DNA from: Lysinibacillus sp. ZYM-1
Lineage (GTDB): Bacteria; Bacillota; Bacilli; Bacillales_A; Planococcaceae
Assembly: GCF_001308875.1 (NCBI RefSeq)
Contig: NZ_KQ465111.1
Span: forward strand, 1-64,000
Direction of reading: 5' to 3'
DNA: 64,000 nt
The translations under genes were made by a program, and so were the position numbers. The notes below the pieces were generated by a model. It worked only from the letters and a program-made list of their open reading frames with translations, did no database searches and was not told the DNA's origin. How positions within the stretch are numbered: the first letter of the stretch is position 1; each line of letters starts with the position of its first letter. Below are positions 1-6,956 of this stretch, piece after piece.

Positions 1-49
1 TTCGGCAGTGATTTACCAAATATTGAAAATGAAAGAGAAAGAAAAATGA
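1..49 (+). CDS. possible 3' end of an upstream gene (partial)
   Basis: A reading frame open from the window edge ends in TGA at 47-49, directly at the foot of a strong hairpin, which is how many genes here end. Only about 15 Lys/Glu-rich codons are visible, so the product cannot be identified. A second frame stays open to 114 but runs through the hairpins and is less likely. In B. subtilis this side of the locus holds thiN, spoVM and rpmB; none is recognisable here. Confidence 0.2.
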   Translation, partial: SAVIYQILKMKEKEK

Positions 50-88
50 CAAAAGTCATCGAGAGTGAACTTCTCGATGGCTTTTGTC
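48..88 (+). other. long hairpin without a T tract
   Basis: Arms 48-64 and 72-88 give 17 pairs (GACAAAAG, one T.G, CATCGAGA) around a 7-nt loop. No T run follows, so it is not a classical terminator by itself. It sits 10 nt before a canonical terminator and may be a 3'-end protector or the first half of a tandem stop. Confidence 0.6.
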
Positions 89-97
89 TACAGTCTG

Positions 98-129
98 AGT
101 TGATACTTTCATAGTATCAACTTTTTTTA
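98..129 (+). terminator. Rho-independent terminator
   Basis: Nine-bp stem AGTTGATAC (98-106) / GTATCAACT (114-122), 7-nt loop, then a T-rich run. It ends the unit entering from the left and insulates the diguanylate cyclase gene. Confidence 0.8.
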
Positions 130-217
130 TTCCAGTGACTGACTTGTAATTTTCATTATTTAGACGATAAATATAGGAAAATATAAATATCTGAAAGAGA
201 CGCTAGGAGCGATCATT

Positions 218-1423
218 ATGGAAAATCAAGAAAAGGTAGCTCTTTCTATTCGCAAAGAAATGGTTCGTCTAAATTTAAAAGGGATGAGGACGGTGGCTTG
301 GACACTAATGTATGTCTCGGCTGTTATTTCCTTTATCCATTTTGGAGAAATTTTTTTTGCAAAAACAGAAAGAGCGATGGTCCCAGCCTATATCACCATC
401 CATACCATTATGTTTTACATTGATGTGGCAGTATTATTATTTGTAAGGGAAAAGCGAATGCATATTACATCTGGTAACATCCAGAAATATGAAAATCTTG
501 TGATTGTTTATATTTACACGATTATGTTATTAATTACTGCAATTTCGGTGATGGATGTTTTCTTTTTTCAACATGCAGCATTATATGAGGTAATTTTGAT
601 TATCGTTTGTACGGTTTTTGCATTACCTTTTCGTAAGATGGTTTGGATCCTTTTCCTTTCAGCGCCTGTAATTATTATAAGTGCTTATATGAGCGTCGGA
701 GTATCCAGTGAAAATATTAAAATTATTTTACCCATGTCTCTATTAATTCCTATTGGCGTCATGATTCAATATCAGACCTATAAGGTACAAAAGCAATTCA
801 AGACACAACATATTTTATTGGATGAGGAAATGACTAAAACAAAACAATTATCAGAGTTGTTGGCGGCAAAGAATGATGAGTTATCGAAGCAGGCACTTAA
901 AGACACCTTAACCAATCTACCAAATCGACGTGCCTTCAATAATAAATTGTCTAAACTAGGGCAGCGACTTCCTAAACCTCAGACTTTAACAATAATAATG
1001 ATAGATATTGATTTCTTTAAAAATTTTAATGATTATTATGGACATTTACAGGGAGACGCGGCAATCGTCAAAGTTGCATCTTTATTGAAGGAAATAGCAG
1101 AGAAATATAATGCATTTGTTGCTCGTTGGGGTGGTGAGGAATTCATCATGGTCAGTCAACATACTCCAAAGTTTGCAGAACCTGTTTGTGAGGAAATATT
1201 AGAAGAGGTCCGCAGTTTGAATATGCCACACGCACAATCAGATGTGGCTCAATGTGTAACAGTTAGTATAGGAATATGTCATGGTAAGATTACTAAGTAT
1301 GAGCATTTACAAACATGCTGTGAGCTAGCTGACCAAGCGTTATATTTAGCAAAGCAAAATGGTCGTAATAATTTTTATTGTAAAAAGGCTATTTTTGATG
1401 AAACAGCAAATGCGTCGTTTTAA
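218..1423 (+). CDS. membrane-bound GGDEF diguanylate cyclase
   Basis: Predicted to make cyclic di-GMP from two GTP. The first ~210 residues hold about six hydrophobic membrane segments without a recognised sensor motif. A short charged linker leads to a C-terminal GGDEF domain (about 235-395) with the IDIDFFKNFND metal/nucleotide motif and an intact GGEEF signature at residues 305-309. No RxxD autoinhibitory site precedes the signature, so classical product inhibition may be absent. Start ATG follows a CTAGGAG-like site. It has its own upstream terminator and is not part of the conserved yloUV neighbourhood, so it looks like a lineage-specific insertion. Given the large flagellar operon downstream, a role in the motile/sessile switch is plausible but inferred. 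Confidence 0.9.
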   Translation: MENQEKVALSIRKEMVRLNLKGMRTVAWTLMYVSAVISFIHFGEIFFAKTERAMVPAYITIHTIMFYIDVAVLLFVREKRMHITSGNIQKYENLVIVYIYTIMLLITAISVMDVFFFQHAALYEVILIIVCTVFALPFRKMVWILFLSAPVIIISAYMSVGVSSENIKIILPMSLLIPIGVMIQYQTYKVQKQFKTQHILLDEEMTKTKQLSELLAAKNDELSKQALKDTLTNLPNRRAFNNKLSKLGQRLPKPQTLTIIMIDIDFFKNFNDYYGHLQGDAAIVKVASLLKEIAEKYNAFVARWGGEEFIMVSQHTPKFAEPVCEEILEEVRSLNMPHAQSDVAQCVTVSIGICHGKITKYEHLQTCCELADQALYLAKQNGRNNFYCKKAIFDETANASF

Positions 1424-1466
1424 AGTCAGAAAACGTTGCTACAAAGCCTTTCTTTACCCCCTTAGG

Positions 1467-1496
1467 TTGCTTAAATTACAACGAAAGTGGTACAAT
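1467..1496 (+). promoter_or_regulatory. sigma-A-type promoter for the asp23-family gene
   Basis: TTGCTT (1467-1472), 18-nt spacer, TACAAT (1491-1496). It overlaps the upstream-extended reading frame starting at 1487 and so supports the later ATG at 1532. Confidence 0.6.
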
Positions 1497-1531
1497 ATAA
1501 TTTAGTCAAAAAGAGCCAAGGGGGCATTTCT

Positions 1532-1891
1532 ATGTCAATTGAATTAAACAATGAATTCGGCCAAATTGATATTTCAACAGATGTACTTGCACAAATTGCT
1601 GGTGGTGCTGCTGTAGAATGCTACGGGATTGTTGGCATGGCATCTAAACATCAAATTCGTGATGGTCTAACTGATATTTTACGTAAAGAAAACTTCGCAA
1701 AAGGTGTTGTGATTCGACAACAGGACGACGATTTACATATTGATATGTATATTATTGTTAGTTACGGGACAAAAATTTCGGAAGTTGCTTACCAAGTACA
1801 GTCGAAAGTGAAATATACAGTAGATAAAACATTAGGTATGAGCGTAAAATCTGTCAATATCTTTGTACAGGGCGTTCGTGTAGCGAATTAA
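1532..1891 (+). CDS. yloU: Asp23/Gls24 family envelope-stress protein (YloU-like)
   Basis: A 119-residue Asp23/Gls24 (DUF322) domain protein, equivalent in position and sequence type to B. subtilis YloU. The family is soluble or membrane-associated, abundant in Firmicutes and linked to cell-envelope stress; its biochemical role is not established. The central IAGGAAVECYGIVGMAS segment is typical. The longer frame begins at 1487, but an AAGGGGG ribosome site at 1518-1525 lies correctly before ATG 1532 and the promoter -10 box covers the upstream codons. It is followed 18 nt later by the FakA-like gene, the usual pairing. Confidence 0.88.
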   Translation: MSIELNNEFGQIDISTDVLAQIAGGAAVECYGIVGMASKHQIRDGLTDILRKENFAKGVVIRQQDDDLHIDMYIIVSYGTKISEVAYQVQSKVKYTVDKTLGMSVKSVNIFVQGVRVAN

Positions 1892-1909
1892 GAGGAGGAA
1901 CTAAATCGA

Positions 1910-3559
1910 ATGCAGTCTTTAGACGGTATAAAGTTTGCAGAAATGGTACAAATGGGTGCACATCACCTGTACCAAAATGCAAATTATGTAGATTCATTAA
2001 ATGTTTTCCCGGTACCAGACGGTGACACAGGGACAAATATGAACTTATCGATGACATCTGGTGCAAAGGAAACGGAACTTTCTGCTGTAGAGCATATTGG
2101 TAAAACAGCACAGGCATTATCAAAAGGTTTATTAATGGGTGCACGTGGAAATTCAGGTGTTATCCTATCGCAATTATTCCGTGGTTTTGGGAAATTTATT
2201 GAAAAAGAAGCAACAATCGATGCTAAAGGGTTTGCTGGAGCCTTCCAAGCAGGTGTAGACACTGCATATAAAGCTGTTATGAAACCTGTCGAAGGAACTA
2301 TTTTAACGGTTGCTCGTGAAGCAGCAAAAAAAGGTGTTGAAGTGGCAGAAACTGAAAACGATATCATTGCGGTTATGGAAGCTTTTACTGCAGAGGCAAA
2401 GGCTTCGTTAGATCGTACACCTGATTTGTTGCCTGTTTTAAAAGAGGTCGGAGTTGTCGATAGTGGTGGCCAAGGCCTATTGTTTGTATATGAAGGATTT
2501 TTAGCTTCGTTAAAAGGCGAGCCTCTCCCAGAGAAAAATAGTGCTACATTAGATGATTTAATCAATGCAGAGCATCATAGAGCTCAAGATTTCATGAATA
2601 CTGCAGATATTGAATTTGGCTATTGTACAGAAATAATGGTGCGCTTAGAAGAAGGAAAAGAGCCATTTAATGAGGAGCAATTTCGTCAAGAATTAAACCC
2701 TTTAGGAGATTCGTTACTTGTTATTTCTGATGAAGAAATTGCTAAGGTTCATATCCATTCTGAGCAACCAGGTTCTGTATTATCGATCGGACAAAAGTAT
2801 GGTAGTCTTATAAAAATAAAAGTCGATAATATGCGTGAGCAACACTCAGCTATCGTTGGTGAGGAGCATAAAGCGCCTACAACTACAAAAAAAGTAGAAA
2901 AACACCCATATGCCATTGTAACGATCGCCATGGGTGAGGGTGTTGCAGGATTATTACGTTCTATCGGAGCATCCTATGTCATCGAAGGCGGTCAAACAAT
3001 GAATCCTTCAACAGAAGATATCGTTAAAGCCGTAAAAGAAATTGGTGCAGAAAAAGTTTTAATCTTACCTAATAATAAAAATATAGTGATGGCAGCAGAG
3101 CAAGCTGTTGAATTATTAGAAATTGAAGCAGCTGTTGTCCCAACAAAGACAATTCCACAAGGAATGGCAGCGATTTTAGCATTTAATCCGGAAGCGGCTG
3201 TCGAGCTAAACAAAAAGACAATGACTGAAGCGTTTGCGAATGTAAAGACTGGCCAAGTAACTTATGCAGTGCGTGATACATCTATTGATGGTGTTGAAAT
3301 CCATAAGGATGATTTTATGGCGTTAGCAGAAGGGAAAATTGTGCTTTCTACACCAGCTTTAAAAGATGCAGCTGAAAAAGTGATCGCGGATTTAGTTGAT
3401 GAGGATACTGAAATTGTCACAGTTATTTATGGAGAGGATACAACTGAACAAGATGCTACAGAGTTAGTAGCATTCATTGAAGAGAACTATCCAGATGCAG
3501 AAGTAGAATTATTTAATGGGAAACAAGGGTTATATCCATATATTATTTCAGTAGAATAA
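1910..3559 (+). CDS. fakA: FakA-like fatty-acid kinase / DAK-domain protein (YloV)
   Basis: 549 residues, the usual length of the FakA/YloV family. The N-terminal DhaL-type ATP domain shows the metal/nucleotide motif PDGDTGTN (Asp37, Asp39) and GARGNSGVILSQ; the middle and C-terminal parts match the family's DegV-like fold region. FakA phosphorylates FakB-bound exogenous fatty acids to acyl-phosphate for phospholipid synthesis by PlsY. The acyl-phosphate enzyme PlsX lies 6 kb downstream. A GAGGAGG site precedes the ATG. No fakB/degV gene is in the window. Family assignment is strong; the fatty-acid role is inferred from characterised homologues. Confidence 0.88.
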   Translation: MQSLDGIKFAEMVQMGAHHLYQNANYVDSLNVFPVPDGDTGTNMNLSMTSGAKETELSAVEHIGKTAQALSKGLLMGARGNSGVILSQLFRGFGKFIEKEATIDAKGFAGAFQAGVDTAYKAVMKPVEGTILTVAREAAKKGVEVAETENDIIAVMEAFTAEAKASLDRTPDLLPVLKEVGVVDSGGQGLLFVYEGFLASLKGEPLPEKNSATLDDLINAEHHRAQDFMNTADIEFGYCTEIMVRLEEGKEPFNEEQFRQELNPLGDSLLVISDEEIAKVHIHSEQPGSVLSIGQKYGSLIKIKVDNMREQHSAIVGEEHKAPTTTKKVEKHPYAIVTIAMGEGVAGLLRSIGASYVIEGGQTMNPSTEDIVKAVKEIGAEKVLILPNNKNIVMAAEQAVELLEIEAAVVPTKTIPQGMAAILAFNPEAAVELNKKTMTEAFANVKTGQVTYAVRDTSIDGVEIHKDDFMALAEGKIVLSTPALKDAAEKVIADLVDEDTEIVTVIYGEDTTEQDATELVAFIEENYPDAEVELFNGKQGLYPYIISVE

Positions 3560-3587
3560 TTACATGCTACTTTGCTACTCCGTAAAG

Positions 3588-3620
3588 AAAGCAGTGCACA
3601 AAATGTGTACTGCTTTTGTT
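3588..3620 (+). terminator. terminator after fakA
   Basis: Thirteen-bp stem 3588-3600 / 3604-3616 with one G.T pair and a 3-nt loop, then a T-rich stretch (TTTTGTTTA). Confidence 0.75.
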
Positions 3621-3912
3621 TATGCTACAAAGAGAATGATGTCTATATTTGATCGGAAACATACGAACTATTAATAGTTGAATGTACGTATCTGGAGGAT
3701 ATAAAAAATTGGAAATATTGGAATATCAACGGTTTTGAGTATGTGTACACAGGGAGTGGACAATGCATAAGGATTCTCCCTAAGCTATAAATTATAGTAG
3801 TGGTAATTTTCTGAAAGCTGACAAATTAAATACTTTACTTTTGTAGTAACTATCAAGCATGATATAAGTAAATATAAATATTATTATAGGAATAGAGTAT
3901 AGGGGTGTTTGT
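3621..3912 (+). other. intergenic region before sdaAB
   Basis: About 290 nt without a supported gene. It holds a perfect 14-bp palindrome AACTATTAATAGTT (3666-3679), flanked by ATACG (3661-3665) and CGTAT (3687-3691). A ribosome-site-like CTGGAGGA at 3692-3699 precedes a 9-codon TTG frame (3709-3738). A weak promoter, TTGTAG (3841-3846), 16 nt, TATAAG (3863-3868), lies before sdaAB. I recognise no riboswitch. Confidence 0.45.
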
Positions 3913-4575
3913 ATGAAGTTTACTTCAGTTTTTGATATTATTGGACCAGTAATGATTGGGCCTTCCTCCTCTCATACGGCAGGAGCAGCACGTATCGGAC
4001 GTGTTGCAAGGGATTTATTTGGAAGACAACCTAAATGGGCGAAAATCCATTTATATGGTTCGTTCGCAGAAACGTATAGAGGGCATGGGACAGATGTTGC
4101 AATTGTAGGAGGCTTATTGAACTACGATACATTTGATGATCGTATTAAAACGGCATTTGAAGATGCAGAAAAAGCAGGATTGGAATATGAATTTATTCCA
4201 GAAACAGCTAATACGGAGCATCCAAATACAGCACGACTGGTTATTGGAGACGATGAAGGTGAGATGTCTGTCGTTGGTATTTCTATTGGTGGCGGTAAAA
4301 TTGAAGTTAGTGAAGTAAATGGCTTTAAATTGCGTTTAACAGGTGGCATGCCAGCGATTCTTGTCGTACATGATGATCGTGCCGGCTGTATTGCAAATGT
4401 AGCAAATTGTTTAGCGATGCATGAAGTAAATATTGGACATATGGAAGTATCCCGTATTGAACGTGGTTTAACGGCTTTAATGGTTATTGAAGTCGATCAA
4501 AATATTGAGGACAAAGTATTACAGCAAATTTCACTAATTCCATATATTACAAAAGTGTCTAAGATTAATAACTAA
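3913..4575 (+). CDS. sdaAB: L-serine dehydratase, beta subunit
   Basis: 220 residues. With the alpha subunit encoded next, it forms the iron-sulfur L-serine ammonia-lyase that converts serine to pyruvate and ammonia. The N-terminal beta domain carries GPSSSHTAGAARIG; residues about 148-217 form an ACT domain (ILVVHDDRAGCIANVANCL), typical of this subunit and a likely amino-acid binding or assembly module. ATG follows AGGGGTG. The alpha gene starts 14 nt after the stop, so the pair is surely co-transcribed. The order matches B. subtilis yloV-sdaAB-sdaAA-recG. Confidence 0.95.
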   Translation: MKFTSVFDIIGPVMIGPSSSHTAGAARIGRVARDLFGRQPKWAKIHLYGSFAETYRGHGTDVAIVGGLLNYDTFDDRIKTAFEDAEKAGLEYEFIPETANTEHPNTARLVIGDDEGEMSVVGISIGGGKIEVSEVNGFKLRLTGGMPAILVVHDDRAGCIANVANCLAMHEVNIGHMEVSRIERGLTALMVIEVDQNIEDKVLQQISLIPYITKVSKINN

Positions 4576-4589
4576 GGAGGTGTCCCAGG

Positions 4590-5498
4590 ATGGACGTTTT
4601 ATTTCATAATGTTCGTGAGCTTGTAGAACGAGCAGAACAGGAAGAGAAATTAATATCAGAAATTATGATTGAACAAGAAATACTGATAACAGGCAGAACA
4701 CGAGAAGAAATTATTCAACAAATGGATCGAAACCTAACCGTGATGGAAGAAGCGGTTGAACGCGGATTACAAGGTGTACAATCAGTTACAGGTTTAACTG
4801 GTGGGGACGCCGTGTTACTTCAAAATTACATTGCACAAGGTAAATCACTATCAGGTGATTTATTATTAGATGCAGTAAGTAAAGCGGTTGCAACGAATGA
4901 AGTCAATGCAGCAATGGGGACAATTTGCGCAACGCCAACTGCAGGTTCTGCAGGAGTTGTACCAGGAACACTTTTTGCGGTGAAAAATAAACTAAATCCA
5001 ACTCGTGAGCAAATGATTCGTTATTTATTTACATCAGGTGCATTTGGCTTTGTTGTGGCTAATAATGCGTCAATCTCAGGTGCTGAAGGTGGCTGTCAGG
5101 CAGAGGTTGGCTCTGCAGCTGGTATGGCGGCGGCTGCCATTGTTGAGATGGCTGGAGGTACACCGCAACAATGTTCAGAAGCATTTGCAATTACTTTAAA
5201 AAATATGCTTGGCCTTGTCTGTGATCCAGTAGCAGGTTTAGTGGAAGTGCCGTGTGTTAAACGTAATGCAATGGGAGCTGCTAACTCTCTTGTAGCCGCG
5301 GATATGGCGCTTGCAGGTGTGACAAGCCGAATACCATGCGATGAAGTAATCGGAGCTATGTATCGCATTGGACAATCTATGAGTCCAAATCTTAAAGAGA
5401 CGGCACGTGGTGGTCTAGCGGCAACTCCAACAGGTAAAGCTATTAGTAAAGCGATTCTCGAAAACGGTGGATTACAAAGTATTAAAGCTATTCAATAA
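4590..5498 (+). CDS. sdaAA: L-serine dehydratase, alpha subunit
   Basis: 302 residues, normal for the separate alpha subunit. It carries the catalytic site and an oxygen-labile 4Fe-4S cluster. Conserved cysteine contexts are visible: GTICATPTAGSAG, SGAEGGCQAEVGSA, MLGLVCDPVAG and VEVPCVKRN; the last three are the likely cluster ligands by family knowledge. A strong AAGGAGGTG site precedes ATG. The gene ends just before a strong terminator, closing the sda unit. Confidence 0.95.
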   Translation: MDVLFHNVRELVERAEQEEKLISEIMIEQEILITGRTREEIIQQMDRNLTVMEEAVERGLQGVQSVTGLTGGDAVLLQNYIAQGKSLSGDLLLDAVSKAVATNEVNAAMGTICATPTAGSAGVVPGTLFAVKNKLNPTREQMIRYLFTSGAFGFVVANNASISGAEGGCQAEVGSAAGMAAAAIVEMAGGTPQQCSEAFAITLKNMLGLVCDPVAGLVEVPCVKRNAMGAANSLVAADMALAGVTSRIPCDEVIGAMYRIGQSMSPNLKETARGGLAATPTGKAISKAILENGGLQSIKAIQ

Positions 5499-5506
5499 AA
5501 TTTATA

Positions 5507-5539
5507 AAACATGCTATCTCATAAGGTAGCATGTTTTTT
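5507..5539 (+). terminator. terminator after sdaAA
   Basis: Twelve-bp stem 5507-5518 / 5525-5536 (AAACATGCTA core, one T.G), 6-nt loop, then TTT. It separates the serine dehydratase unit from the amidohydrolase gene. Confidence 0.8.
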
Positions 5540-5542
5540 CTG

Positions 5543-5573
5543 TTGGTTCAGTTAATTGCATTTTTAGTATAAT
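5543..5573 (+). promoter_or_regulatory. possible promoter for the M20 gene
   Basis: A perfect -10 TATAAT at 5568-5573. The nearest -35-like element is TTGGTT (5543-5548) at a long 19-nt spacing, so the -35 is uncertain. Confidence 0.4.
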
Positions 5574-5637
5574 TAATGGATAGTAGGTACAAATCAATAT
5601 GATGGATTTCCTTGTGGCAAATAAAAGGAGTTTTTAA

Positions 5638-6792
5638 ATGGATATAGCTAATTTGAAATCTTTAACAGAGCAAGCAATAGAAGATCGTCGTTATCTTCAT
5701 CAATACCCAGAGCTGTCAGGTCAGGAATATGACACATGTAAATTTATTCGCAAAAGATTAGAACAACTTCAAATAGAAATAGTAGATTTTAATCCTCCAA
5801 ACGTTGTGGCTAAGATTGAAGGTACGAAAGGTACGAAGACGATTGCCTTAAGAGCGGATATAGATGCCTTACCAATAGTGGAAGAAGGGGATAAGCCATA
5901 TATCTCTCAAAAAACAGGTGTGGCGCATATGTGTGGACATGATGGCCATACAGCCATCTTATTAGCGGTTGCTGAGTGGATTTCGATGAATAGGGAAAAA
6001 ATAGAACCGAATGTCATGCTCGTTTTCCAATCAGCCGAGGAAATTACACCAAGTGGCGCGGATTTTTTAATTCAAAACGGCGTTCTAGAAGGTGTCGATG
6101 CAATTTTCGGTATACATTTATGGCAAGGCTTAGAAAAAGGGAAAATGGGCTTAACACATGGCCCAATGATGGCTTCCGTCGATGATTTTGAAATAGAAAT
6201 TCAAGGATCTGGTGGACACGGTTCCATGCCGCATGAAACTATTGATCCCATCTATATTGCAAGCCATGTCATGCAATCCTTTCAAAGTATTATAAGCCGA
6301 AATATAAATCCCATTGAGGCGGGTGTTATTACAGTAGGTAATATTCAAGCAGGTACCACTTATAACATCATTCCAGACTCTGCAAAATTAATTGGGACGA
6401 TTCGTGCGTTGACACCTGAAACAGTCAGTACCATCCAAACGAAGATGGTGAGTTTAACAGAAGGAATTTGTCGTGCCTTCGGTGCACAAGGAAAAATCGA
6501 CTTTATAATAGGGACACCACCTCTAATCAACGATTCTGAGCAATCTCACTTTGTGGAGTCTATCGTTCGTGAAAATTTTGGAGAGAATGTATTTAAGCTC
6601 GTAGATCCTGTAATGGGTGGAGAGGATTTTGCTTATTATCTAAAGCATAAACCTGGCGCATTTATTTTTGTTGGAATGGGTGGAGAAAAAAGCCGATATC
6701 CACATCATCACCCGAGGTTTGATCTAGATGAAGATGTATTTCCTGATGCGATAAAGCTTTTTATTGAAATTATTATGCATTATAAAGCGTGA
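5638..6792 (+). CDS. M20D-family amidohydrolase / N-acyl-amino-acid hydrolase
   Basis: 384 residues, typical of the IAA-amino-acid hydrolase/hippurate hydrolase-like M20D group, two-metal enzymes cleaving N-acyl amino acids. Visible metal-site motifs: ADIDALP, HMCGHDGHTA (Cys99, His101), SAEE and GGEDFAYY (about 327-334), plus the dimerisation/lid segment GGHGSMPHETIDPI. No signal peptide, so cytoplasmic. ATG follows AAAAGGAG. It has its own terminators on both sides and is absent from this point of the B. subtilis map, so it is a separate insertion. The substrate cannot be told from sequence. Confidence 0.88.
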   Translation: MDIANLKSLTEQAIEDRRYLHQYPELSGQEYDTCKFIRKRLEQLQIEIVDFNPPNVVAKIEGTKGTKTIALRADIDALPIVEEGDKPYISQKTGVAHMCGHDGHTAILLAVAEWISMNREKIEPNVMLVFQSAEEITPSGADFLIQNGVLEGVDAIFGIHLWQGLEKGKMGLTHGPMMASVDDFEIEIQGSGGHGSMPHETIDPIYIASHVMQSFQSIISRNINPIEAGVITVGNIQAGTTYNIIPDSAKLIGTIRALTPETVSTIQTKMVSLTEGICRAFGAQGKIDFIIGTPPLINDSEQSHFVESIVRENFGENVFKLVDPVMGGEDFAYYLKHKPGAFIFVGMGGEKSRYPHHHPRFDLDEDVFPDAIKLFIEIIMHYKA

Positions 6793-6815
6793 TGAACATG
6801 AACAGGCTCGTGTAT

Positions 6816-6843
6816 AACCCTATCATTCAGTGATGGGGTTTTT
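6816..6843 (+). terminator. terminator after the M20 gene
   Basis: Ten-bp stem AACCCTATCA / TGATGGGGTT (6816-6825 / 6831-6840, one T.G), 5-nt loop, then TTT. Confidence 0.75.
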
Positions 6844-6855
6844 GCTGATGATTGT

Positions 6856-6884
6856 TTGTTTAGGGCAACGAATTGATTTATGAT
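6856..6884 (+). promoter_or_regulatory. sigma-A-type promoter for recG
   Basis: TTGTTT (6856-6861), 17-nt spacer, TATGAT (6879-6884), about 70 nt before the GTG start. Confidence 0.5.
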
Positions 6885-6956
6885 ACATTGGATAGAGAGC
6901 TAGGAAAGTTACATAGATAAAAATATTAAGAATCCATGAAGGGAGTTGAAGGATAA

